Of a stretch of DNA of 64,000 nt, positions 11,753 to 22,100 are shown piece by piece. Under the pieces are notes generated by a model that did not search any database, was not told the DNA's origin, and saw nothing but the letters and a program-made list of their open reading frames with translations. Location of the stretch: NCBI GenBank assembly GCA_037349105.1, contig JAYJMM010000119.1, positions 755,001 through 819,000 on the forward strand. Direction: 5' to 3'. Position 1 is the first letter of the stretch. Each line of letters opens with the position of its first letter. The stretch is from Limnomonas spitsbergensis (taxonomy: Eukaryota > Chlorophyta > Chlorophyceae > Chlamydomonadales). The position numbers and the translations under genes are program-made.

Positions 11753-12374
11753 ACTCCGTCCGACGGCTGGATTACTTCAAGTGCATGAGCACCCTTGCCA
11801 CTACAGCTGCCTTCAGCATGAGCTGCTCCGGCATCGGTTCGCCCACGCTGTACAGGCACCCTTAAGGTGTAGGGACATGGAGCATGTCTGCTCTGAGCAC
11901 TGCCAGGGCTGACACACTGTTGCATGAGACTATCAGTGCGAACGGATCGCGCAACCGGAAGGGAGACAGGTCGTGCCAATCAGTTGCTGCCCAGACGTTA
12001 CGGAGTAACCGGACACGAGACCGGACAATGAAAAAATTCTACGAAGTTTAAGACCTTCGAGCAAAACTCACAGTCTGCAGCCATTGCAAAGATAATAGCA
12101 AATAGGTACCGAGGTTATCGATACCGACCGGTATGTTGCGCACGATACTTTTTCTTTAAAATACTTTTTTGTGACCTCCCTCCCCCCTCCTGTTCTACCC
12201 CCCCTTCCCTTGGCCCAAATACATTTGTAAGACCACATTTCGAATGATCTCATGAAGCTCTACAACTTCATTCAGATGATGGGGTGTTTCCAATAACTAT
12301 CTGCCCCCCCCCTCCTCGCTTGGATGCAAGGCGGGGAAGTGGCCTAATATACTGATATACACCCTAACCGTGTG

Positions 12375-12468
12375 TCCTTTTAGTTCCTTCTTTACTCCCT
12401 TCTGAACAGTTGGGCGCCCACGCGGCCGAGCTTTGAGAGGGCCCAGGGGTGTAACGTTATTGACCCTA
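12375..12468 (+). repeat. Dispersed GCCCACGCGGCCGAG module, copy C
   Basis: The best-preserved direct copy: TTCTGAACAGTTGGGCGCC, CACGCGGCCGAGCTTTGAG and GTGTAACGTTATTGAC. It matches the inverted copy at 50.0 kb nearly base for base. Confidence 0.65.
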
Positions 12469-12805
12469 ACCGAGACCCTAACACTTTGTTTTGCCTGGAC
12501 TCAGGTTCACGCCTCTGCTCATGCATCCTACATTCCTACCAATCCACTGTCTCACACATTCACACTTCTCCCTCGTCCAACCCACCCATCTCAGCCGGCA
12601 GGTCTCCTTTATCTCCAGTACACCTACACCATACACATCGTCAAGCTTGCCTGTACGTGAGAACAGGGTCGTCAAAACGGTCTCACGCGGTAACTGCGTA
12701 AGTGCTCCCAACTCAGCAAACTCACACACCTCGTTGATACTTGGTGGCACCTACACCGCTCCTCTACATCGCTTCTAGCACCACACCCTCCACCTTCCCT
12801 TCATG

Positions 12806-15030
12806 CCTTTCTGTCACATGGGTGCCCCCCCTTTGCCTTTTTGCGAGGTGGGTGCCCCCCGTTGCCTTTCTGCCGGTTGGGTGCCCTCCCCCTTGCCTTT
12901 CTGCCAGGCAGGTGCCCTCCCCCTTGCCTTTCTGCCAGGCAGGTGCCCCCCCCTTGCCTTTCTGCCAGGTGGGTGCCCCCCCTTGCCCTTCTGCCAGGTA
13001 GGTGCCCCCTTGCCTTTCTGCCAGGTGGGTGCCCTCCCCCTTGCCTTTCTGCCAGGTGGGTGCCCCCCCCTTGCCTTTCTGCCAGGTGGGTGCCCCCCCT
13101 TGCCTTTCTGCCAGGCAGGTGCCCTCCCCCTTGCCTTTCTGCCAGGCAGGTGCCCCCCCTTGCCTTTCTGCCAGGCAGGTGCCCTCCCCCTTGCCTTTCT
13201 GCCAGGCAGGTGCCCCCCCCCTTGCCTTTCTGCGAGGTGGGTGCCCCCCCCTTGCCTTTCTACCAGGTGGGTGCCCCCCCCTTGCCTTCCTGCCAGGCAG
13301 GTGCCCCCCCCTTGCCTTTCTGCCATAAGGGTGCCCCCCCCTTACCTTTCTGCCAGGTGGGTGCCCCCCTTGCCTTTCTGCCAGGCAGGTGCCCCCCCCT
13401 TGACTTTCTGCCAGGCAGGTGCCCCCCTTGCCTTTCTGCGAGGTGGGTGCCCCCCTTTGCCTTTCTGCCAGGCAGGTGCCCCCCCTTGCCTTTCTGCGAG
13501 GTGGGTGCCCCCCTTGCCTTTCTGCGAGGTGGGTGCCCCCCCCTTGCCTTTCTGCCAGGTGGGTGCCTCCCTTGCCTTTCTGCGAGGCAGGTGCCCCCCT
13601 TGCCTTTCTGCCAGGCAGGTGCCCCCCTTGCCTATCTGCGAGGCAGGTGCCCCCCTTGCCTTTCTGCCATATGGGTGCCCCCTCCTTGTCTTTTGCCAGG
13701 TGGGTGCCCCTCCTTGCCTTTCAGCTAGGTGGGTGCCCTCCCCTTTGGCTTTCTGCGAGGTGGGTGCCCCCCCTACCTTTCTGCCATATGGTTGCCCCCC
13801 CTCTTGCCTTTTTGCGAGGTGGGTGCCCCCCGTTGCCTTTCTGCCAGGTGTGTGCCCCCCCTAGCCTTTCTGCCAGGCAGGTGCCCCCCCCTTGCCTTTC
13901 TGCCAGGCAGGTGCCCCCTCCCTTGTCTTTTGCCAGGTGGGTGCCCCCCCTTGCCTTTCTTCCAGATGGCTGCCCCCCCCTTTGTCTTTCTGCGAGGTGG
14001 GTGCCATCCCTACCTTTCTGCCATATGGGTGCCCCCCCTCTTGCCTTTTTGCGAGGTGGGTGCCCCCTATACCTTCTGCCAGGTTGGTGCCCTCCCTTTC
14101 CTTTCTTCCAGGCAGGTGCCTCCCCTTGCCTTTCTGCCAGGCAGGTGCCCCCCCATTGCCTTTCTGCCAGACAGGTGCCCCCCGTGCCTTTCTGCCATGA
14201 GGGTGACCCCTTGCTTTTCTGCCAGGCAGGTGCCCCCCCCTTGTCGTTCTGCCAGGTGGGTGCCCCCCCCCTTGTCTTTCTGCGAGGTGGGTGCCCCCCC
14301 TTGCCTTTCTGCGAGGTGGGTGCCCCCTCTTGCCTTTCTGCGAGGTTGGTGCCCCCCCTTTTCTTTCTGCCAGGCAGGTGCCCCCCCCTTGCCTTTCTGC
14401 CAGGCAGGTGCCCCCCCCTTGCCTTTCTGCCAGGCAGGTGCCCCCCTTGCCTTTCTGCCAGGTGGGTGCCCCCCTTGCCTTTCTGCCAGGTGGGTGCCCC
14501 CTCTTGCCTTTCTGCCAGGCAGGTGCCCCCCTTGCCTTTCTGCCAGGCAGGTGCCCTCCTTGCCTTTCTGTCAGACAGGTGCCCCCCCCTTGCCTTTCTG
14601 CCAGGCAGGTGCCCCCCTTGCCTTTCTGCCAGGTGGGTGCCCCCCTTGCCTTTCTGCCAGGTGGGTGCCCCCTCTTGCCTTTCTGCCAGGCAGGTGCCCC
14701 CCTTGCCTTTCTGCCAGGCAGGTGCCCTCCTTGCCTTTCTGTCAGACAGGTGCCCCCCCCTTGCCTTTCTGCCAGGCATGTGCCCCCCCCTTGTCTTTTG
14801 CCAGGTGGGTTCCCCTCTTGTCTTTCTGCGAGGTAGGTTCCCCCCTATACCTTCTGCGAGGTGGGTGCCCCCCCCTACCTTTCTGCCATATGGGTGCCCC
14901 CCCTCTTGCCTTTCTGCGAGGTGTGTGCCCCCCCCCTTGCCTTTCTGCGAGGTGGGTGCCCCCCCTTGCCTTTCTGTCAGACAGGTGCCTCCCTTGCCTT
15001 TCTGCCAGACAGGTGCCCCCTGGTCATTCG
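12806..15030. repeat. C-rich minisatellite, about 30-bp unit, about 70 copies
   Basis: A 2.2 kb array of CCTTGCCTTTCTGCCAGG followed by CAGGTGCCCCC or TGGGTGCCCCC. Unit length varies (about 28-33 bp), mainly through the number of Cs. Because the length varies, long open frames appear in several frames on both strands; none should be read as protein. Higher-order repetition is visible around 14.4-14.8 kb, where a block of several units is duplicated. Each unit contains a pyrimidine-CAG stretch followed by GGTG, resembling a fused acceptor and donor. Confidence 0.97.
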
Positions 15031-15287
15031 TCCAGCAAGAGCAACTAAGTTATTATGAGCCCCATAATGCAGCTTGACTGTTATCATTGCTTCGGGCAGC
15101 GGAAACTTGCCTTCAGGAACTTGCCGTAAGGTAGCCGATCAACACCTAAAATTACTGTGGTATATATCCCGCAAGAACCAAAACGGCATTCACGTCAGGG
15201 CTCATCCTTTCAATTCATAAAAATACATGAAAATCGGTAACAGGAAAAACGGGACAGGTTCCTTACATGAATAAATCATTAATCTAT

Positions 15288-17732
15288 TTAATGTCCTAGC
15301 GTTGCCAGGTCGAGGCTATCAATGTACGGCCTGTTGAATATTGGGTTCTGATACAGCTGCCAAGATGCACCCACCGGCAGCACCTCCTCTGACACCTCTT
15401 CAGAGGGCAAGGCACCACGGTGACGGCGGCTGCCTACCAAGCGGCTACCACCCACTGAGGGCCCATCCTTCCGCTCCAGATCCGGATCCGGATCCAACAG
15501 GTTGACGTCAGGACGAGGCGGCCTAAGTGGTTGTGCCGACTTTGTGGTGTCGGCGCGCGCCTGCTTGCTTCCTGCAAGTCCAGAGCAAGCCTCGCCGTCG
15601 GCTGGCCTCAACTTAGCCCATCCTGCCTCTCGTACACCTAGCGGCATCTGGTTGTCTTGGTACTGCCTGGCCGGCGGAGCGGCAGCAACGGCACGGGCAG
15701 GCGCAGAGGCGATGGACATCTCCACTGACAACTTGCCGGCAGCACCTGAGGCACTCCCCCGCATCCAGCTCCACAGCGAGTCCCGTGCAACCGCCTGTGA
15801 CCCGCCGCCAGAGGCTCCCACTGAGGCAGCAGTGCTGGCTGCCGAGGCTGCTGCTGATGCTGCTGCTGCACCGAGCGCTGCGAACTCATCGGCAGAGCCC
15901 TTGACTGGTGCAGGCTGACTGGGGGCTATCGGGGACGGACCCACCGCCGCCGCCATTGGGCCTGAGGCGGAGCTCAGCCGCGCCCGCCTTCCATGGAGTG
16001 GCAGGGAGCTGCACCTCGTAACGGCCAAAGCTTGATGAGTAGCCTGCGGTGGTGCCTCCTCCTCCTCCACTGCCGCCACCACAACCTCAGCAGCCGCTGC
16101 CGCTGCTGCCGCGGCGTCAGCACGAGCAGAAGCTGCCGCCGCCGCTGCTGCGCCGGCAGCAGTGCGATGTGACGGCACTCTGGCCTCCGCCGCCGTGGCA
16201 GCACTACCTGCAGACGCCGCCACAAACACAGACGCAGCAGCTTGGGAGTAACAGGAGAGGGAAGGGGTGGGCAAATGCAGTGGCTGCATCAGCTGGATTG
16301 GTGGCGGTGAGCACTGCCGTTCAAAGGAGGACCCCGCGGGTCCTCGGTACGATGCCGACACAAGTGCCCTTGATGAGTGTCCTACTGATGAAAGCAACGC
16401 TGCTGTTCCCGCTTCAGCTGGAGGGCCCTTCCTAGTAATTGCCCCGCTGGCACTTCGGGCTAGAGGGAGTCGACCGCTGTCATCCGCCATCCGGGCGCGG
16501 TTCCCGCTGCACCCAGGAGCTGCCTCGCCCTTCGCCGCACCAGGTGCCTCATGATAGCTAGTAGATAGCTCTTCTTGTTCTTCTTCTTTTGCCATCATGT
16601 AGGAGACATCGGGGCTGCTGCCACTACATCCTACGCTGCCAGCGGACGGACCCAAAATATAGCTACCTCCATTGACGCCGTATCCGCCACTGCCACCATC
16701 GCCACCTTTTCCGCCGCAGCCGCCACTTACGCTGCATCTGGCGAGGTTGCCATGGCCACCCGTGCCGCCGTCGCCGTAACTGCCGCCGTTGCCACCGACA
16801 GTTGGCAGCCCCACCACGCTGGCCAACAGCACACAACCGTCCTCGCAGACGGCATCGCCATCACCGTCTGCTGCTGCTACCCCAACCAGCGCTGGAGAGA
16901 ACCGCTGCCGGCCGGCGAGGCTGCCAGGCGAGGAAGCTTCAGACGATCTTCTGTCTTTCGAATTCGAATATTTGAATGCAGGATCTGACGTCGGCCTTGC
17001 CGGCCTGGAACCGATCTCTAAAAGAGGAATGTTTCGATCCACGTCCTGACCACCGTGAGGAACGTCCTGAACTATGCCGTCCTGGTCGCCGGCATGGCTT
17101 GACACGACAGGCAGTAACCGAGAAGGGCGACGAGGAGGCGTCAACATGTGGGGCAGCATGCCGTCGTCGCAGCCCTGACGTTGAGGGTCAGATTGGTCCA
17201 GATGATCCAAGCAGGCCCCCCCGGCCGGCCGGGTAAGGGAGGATGGGGAAGGGGAGCAGGGGGAGCAGGTGGACGGGGAGGAGGGGCAGGAGGAGGAGGG
17301 GCAGGCTGATCTGTCGGCCTGCACGAGCTCCTCATCACATCCACTGGGCACGCGATCACGGTAGCTTTCCTGGCTCACCTCATCCAGCATGTTCACAGCA
17401 GATCCGGGCCTAGATCCAGACATCGTGCTTCCAGCAGATCCGGGCCTAGATCCAGGCAACGTGTTTCCAGCAGATCCGGGCCTGGATCCGTAAACACCGC
17501 CCCCGGCAGTCCCAGGGCCAGCCCCTGCAGATTGCGAGCGCCGAACGTAAGGCAGCGGATCGTTCTCTGGCGCCTCTGCGTCCTCCTCCTGCGCCTCTAC
17601 CGTATCTTCCTGCCCTTTAGCTTCAGCTGTCTGGGCTGAAGACCGTCGGGAATGGGCGGAGGCAGCAGCAGCAGCAGCAGCAGGGGCGGGACGCCGCCGG
17701 CCCACACTGTGGCTGGGTTGACCCATGGGCAC
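15288..17732 (-). CDS. Hypothetical Ala/Gly/Ser-rich protein (possibly 5'-incomplete)
   Basis: An open frame of 814 codons with a strongly biased composition. It has Ala and Ser runs, a Gly-rich block (GGNGGSYGDGGTGGHGN-type) and three GSRPGSAG units encoded by a 45-bp repeat near 17400-17500. The C-terminus is ordinary in composition and ends in PYIDSLDLATLGH. No domain is recognised. The frame stays open upstream to a plausible acceptor (TTCTGGTACAG) near 17848, so this may be the last exon of a longer gene. It lies downstream of, and in the same direction as, ZSWIM2 and could even be a distal exon of it. Length, absence of stops and the non-repetitive C-terminus support real coding. Similar low-complexity tails are typical of green-algal regulatory proteins. 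Confidence 0.55.
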   Translation of the reverse strand: MPMGQPSHSVGRRRPAPAAAAAAASAHSRRSSAQTAEAKGQEDTVEAQEEDAEAPENDPLPYVRRSQSAGAGPGTAGGGVYGSRPGSAGNTLPGSRPGSAGSTMSGSRPGSAVNMLDEVSQESYRDRVPSGCDEELVQADRSACPSSSCPSSPSTCSPCSPSPSSLTRPAGGACLDHLDQSDPQRQGCDDGMLPHMLTPPRRPSRLLPVVSSHAGDQDGIVQDVPHGGQDVDRNIPLLEIGSRPARPTSDPAFKYSNSKDRRSSEASSPGSLAGRQRFSPALVGVAAADGDGDAVCEDGCVLLASVVGLPTVGGNGGSYGDGGTGGHGNLARCSVSGGCGGKGGDGGSGGYGVNGGSYILGPSAGSVGCSGSSPDVSYMMAKEEEQEELSTSYHEAPGAAKGEAAPGCSGNRARMADDSGRLPLARSASGAITRKGPPAEAGTAALLSSVGHSSRALVSASYRGPAGSSFERQCSPPPIQLMQPLHLPTPSLSCYSQAAASVFVAASAGSAATAAEARVPSHRTAAGAAAAAAASARADAAAAAAAAAEVVVAAVEEEEAPPQATHQALAVTRCSSLPLHGRRARLSSASGPMAAAVGPSPIAPSQPAPVKGSADEFAALGAAAASAAASAASTAASVGASGGGSQAVARDSLWSWMRGSASGAAGKLSVEMSIASAPARAVAAAPPARQYQDNQMPLGVREAGWAKLRPADGEACSGLAGSKQARADTTKSAQPLRPPRPDVNLLDPDPDLERKDGPSVGGSRLVGSRRHRGALPSEEVSEEVLPVGASWQLYQNPIFNRPYIDSLDLATLGH

Positions 17733-17849
17733 GCCATCACCTAATTGCGGCGCCGAGTCCGCAGCTGCTGCTGATGATGATGGTGGTGGAAAGGCCAGCC
17801 CGCGGAGGGGACGTTTGGCCGCTGCCGTTGGGGCATCGCGGCCTGTACC

Positions 17850-19123
17850 AGAAGAGGGACAGAGGGGTAGGTCACACAGTAAGGCAGGGAGTATCAGTCA
17901 CAGGAAGTGAGTGAGCAGCATACAAAAAGATGAACGGTTATCTACAGTAGGTGCACACAAAACTAACTTGGGGGCAGGGCATATAGATGGGCAGGCAGTA
18001 CCGATCGCAGGCAGTGAGTGAGCGGCGTATATCATACTAAAACCTGAACCCACAAATATGCACACTAAAACCGAAACCCTAAATAAGGCTCACTAAATCC
18101 TGAACCCTAAACTAGACACACAGTCAGGCAAGAAGCTCTGGTTTCGGGAAGTGAGTGTGCAGCAAGCTTAACCCTGAGCCCCAAACCCAAGCAGAAGGGG
18201 CGTGGGAATCAATCCGTGCCCAGGATGACGAGGAGAAGTGGCTTTGGAGTGACAGACTCGAGGACGAGACGTGCCTGGCCAGCGGCAAGAGCTTGAAGCT
18301 GCATGCCTGGTACTGGAAGGTGAATCCCCTGTTCATAGACTGCAGCTCGGGCTTGCCATACAAATTTGATGGGCATGCCATACCCCCTGAATTGAAAAAT
18401 GACAGCTACACCGCTGTACATTACCCGGGATCAGATGCTTGCTGCTTGCAATTTTGTGTGTGTGATGCTCGGGCATGACTTTTTCCAGGGAGAGATTCCT
18501 CAAGAAAACATACCGACAGAATACCGGTAATCTGATGAATGGCAAAAAAACCACAGGTGCTCCAGGACCAGTGGCAGCACAACGCCCACTGACTGAAGCC
18601 TGCCTGCCCTCATCTGCATCTGTCGTCTTCTTTTGCGAGACACAAACTGTATTTTGAGCTTTCCTCTCTTTTCGAGCCCCTACTAGTGCCGGCGAGGTTC
18701 CTTTATTTCCTAGTTTCTGTTTCTTGGTTCTTTCGGTCTGCGCTGCATGAAACCTCTGGAAAAGGCCATTGATAGGGCGCACGCACAGATGCTGTAACAG
18801 CAAATAACTACTCTGCAGGAATGAATCGAAATATCTGCATGAACGGTACCGGTATGATAGAAAAATATCCAAGGGCAAGGCCCTAAACATCCCTAAACAT
18901 CTGACAACTTCTTTATACTTTGCCCCAAACTTATCCACACCCCACGACCCTCTTTTCGTCGCCTTCTGACCTGACGGTGGCACATGAACATCAGCCGAGT
19001 ACACACTGCTAAGGAACAGGCGGTGCAGCCTTCTCACCTGATTTCCCACCATCATCTGGCTGTGGGCTCATTCAAAATCTCCACAAACTAAACGTGCCCA
19101 CTTTGACCATGACCACCCTAACC
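17850..19123. other. Intergenic or intronic stretch with no recognised gene
   Basis: It contains short CCCTAAA-like motifs near 18060-18115 and a plus-strand frame (about 18155-18478) of normal composition with no recognisable family. A minus-strand frame at 18333-19055 looks like random translation. Upstream exons of the 15.3-17.7 kb ORF may lie here, but none could be defined. Confidence 0.4.
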
Positions 19124-22100
19124 CTACTCCCTCATAGACCCCTCGTCCCCCGGCCCTTCTCCCCAAGACCCTTCCTCCCCCAGGGTTTCCACCCTGACCC
19201 TGTCCGCACCTCGTTGCATGTGCACCACCTCATTTCCCAGGGGGCCATCACTGTAGTCCTGATCCGCATTCTGTCGTGGCTGCTCATTATACCCCGTCGC
19301 CTGCACCCCCAGCTGCAGCAGCCCCACGTCAGGTCGCGCCTGTTGCTGCTGACGCCCCGCATGAGCTCCTTGGGTGCCTTGCACTACCGTGCCGCCAAAT
19401 GCTGAGTGGTGCACTTGAGTGATGGAGGGAGATGGCACTGGCAGCAGCACAGCCTCCCGGCCTGCAACTGGCAGCGATGAAACCCGGGCCTGGGGCCGGC
19501 CGTCTGCAGCAGTGGCAGCGGCGGCAGCTGTGCCAGCTGCTTCCCAAGGTGTCCCTGAGGGTAGAGATGGAGCCACTGACCGTCCATCCAGCACCATCGT
19601 GGAGGTGGTGTTGGTGGTGTGATCAGGGGGGTGGCGGTGGGGGTGCTCCGGTAGCGGTGGTCGGCGGTGGACCGGTAGTGGACCGCCCCCTCCGGCAGAC
19701 TGCTGCGGCGCCGCACCAGAAACTAGTGGCTGTGCAGCAGCTGCTGTGGATGGAGTTGATGAGGATGCGTCTCCTCCTCCTCCTTGAGAGCCGACCGAAT
19801 GACCCGCGACGCCAAACTGCTGCCCCTGCTGCCGTCGCTGCTGCTGTTGGCGCTCAAACCGTGCCACGTCCGCGGCAGCCGCCTGTTGAATTGCCGCAGC
19901 AGACCTACCGCCGACCGTACGGTGGGCGGCCCCCAGCCCCGCTGCCTCCCGGGAAGTCGAGGATGGACCAGGAGCATTAGCAGCATTCCGCCTGCTGCTG
20001 CTGCTACTGCCGGCGACCACTGGCAGGCCAGCAGCCTGAGCTGCAGGTGCCCGGCCCTCCAGCACGGCCATGAGGTCATCCTCGGCGTGCCCCAGACGCG
20101 CAGGCGGCGAGGGCGCCGGAGCAGCAGCCCTCCTGGCCTGGGGCGGCCCCCGCCGCACTCGGGCGAGGGGCGCAGAGGAAAACGAGGCGGCGGCGGTGGC
20201 TCCTGGTGCATCTCCAATGGTGGGGCTGCTACCTGCCTGGACACTAGGACCAATACCGGTGGCAATGGGCGCCAGGCCGGATACTGGGAGAGTGATAGGG
20301 GGGGGCCCAGGAGACGACCCAGAAAGACCCGCAAGCGCACCCATGGTGGCATTGCCACCACCACCAGGGCGCCGCCCGGTCGACGCGGCCCTGGACGGGA
20401 GCGGTGGCCTCCCAGACACAGACGTGTGCTGGGTGGCGCCCATCCCCCCGATCTCCTCGTTGCCCGCTACAGGAAGCCGCACCGGCGCGGGCGGGGTGGG
20501 CATGGTTATGATGGCGGGGGGTCCAGCGACGGAGAGCCGCTGCTGGACAGTCCCTTGCCTCACCTCGCCCAAAGGCGCCACGGCAGTCGCTGCTGCCACT
20601 CCTGCGGCTGCGTCGGCCGCGTCGTTCGCCGCCGCTCGGGCGCGGGCCATGGCCGCGGCTGCCGCCGCGGCGGCTGCTCGGGACCGCGCCCCTCTTCGCG
20701 GCGCAGGGACCGGAAATACAGGCACACCAGCCTGCCCCTCCCCCATATCGTCTAGCTCGGTCCCTGGTCCCATGACGGACCGCCCGCTGGACAGCTCGAC
20801 GACCTCAGGCCCTCCTCGCCGCCCCGTGGCGGCTCTCTCATCGCTGCTGGGAACGTAATCCTGCAGTATGATGCCTGGCGGCCTTTGCTGTACCAAAGGA
20901 ACGCGAAGGGACGCCGTTGTAAGCTCAGGGTGCGCCGAGACGGCTGCTGGGGCTAGGGCCAAGGAACCCGAAGCTTGTGCATGTCCTGCTGCTGTAGCTG
21001 CTGGTTGCATTAGGGCTGTTGTTTGCGAGAGGGCTGATGCTACTGCTGCTGCAGCTGCTGTTGTGGCTGCTGCTGCTGGTATAGATGATGGCCCTGGGGC
21101 CCCAGCTGGTGTCTGCGCAGCACCACCCAGACGTGTGATGATGGGCATCATGATGGGTCTCTCTGCGCGTCATGCAACGGAAATCGTCATGGAACGAGTA
21201 CGCCCAGGGTGGAAAGTCCAGGGTTGAACACCTTTGGTTTTATTCTTTGAGTCCATCTTTATAAAACCGAGGCTTGCAATTCAGTGTTTGTAACCCTTGA
21301 TACAAGGCAACATCCGGAACCTTGAGGTGAAAATAATGATGGTACCTGTATGTTGGTGTGCGCACAAGTGAATGGTAACGGCATGTGCAAATTCAATGAA
21401 TGGCCCTGACAGGGAGACAGCGACCAGGAATCTATCAAAACTTCATTAAAATGAATTGCCTTTCCTCGGGAATTGCCTTTCCTCGGGAATTGCTTTTCCT
21501 CGGGAATTGCCTTCCCTCGGAAATTACCTTCCCTCGGGAATTGCCTTCCCTCGGGAATTGCCTTCCCTCGGGAATTGCCTTCCCTCGGGAATTGCCTTTC
21601 CTCGGGAATTGACAATTTATTTATATGACTGCTGCCCTCGGGCAGGAAACCAAACTCTCGACTTCCGACCAAAGACTGGCGATCATGATCTATGGATTTT
21701 TTTCAATACATCCCTCACCCCTAGACAACGTAAACTATTAGGAAGCAAAACCAAGCACACGAAGGTTCAACTACAGTACCATACATTGGCCATAATACAG
21801 TTTTTGCCGCCAAGCATCCGGTGCGCATGCAGACGGGGAGGCAAGCAAAACAGTCCATTGGCAGGAAAGGAGGTCCACCGGCAAGCAAGAATTTCAATGA
21901 TGGGCTGACGTGCAAACAAGCTTTCTAGCTGCCCACCCTCCATCCTGAAATGGGGTTTTGTTTTGGGTACTACCAAACAAAAAGTGCCCCCCTGCTGTTG
22001 CCGACTCCCTCACCTGCTGCTACTGCGTACGCCGTTGGGCTGTCCTTGCGTGCAAAGGGGTGTTGTGGATGGTGGCCGTCTCCAAAACAGGCCTCGCACA

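Noticed and set aside
12803..15077. Long Cys/Leu/Pro-rich open frames on both strands
   Set aside because: They are produced by a C-rich minisatellite with a unit that stays open in several frames; no start, domain or composition supports a protein.
18333..19055. 240-codon minus-strand frame as a gene
   Set aside because: No domain, random-looking composition, and no plausible splice signals linking it to a neighbour.
19419..20858. Plus-strand open frames over the ZSWIM2 last exon
   Set aside because: The minus-strand frame is longer, in phase with upstream exons and carries the conserved family domains upstream.
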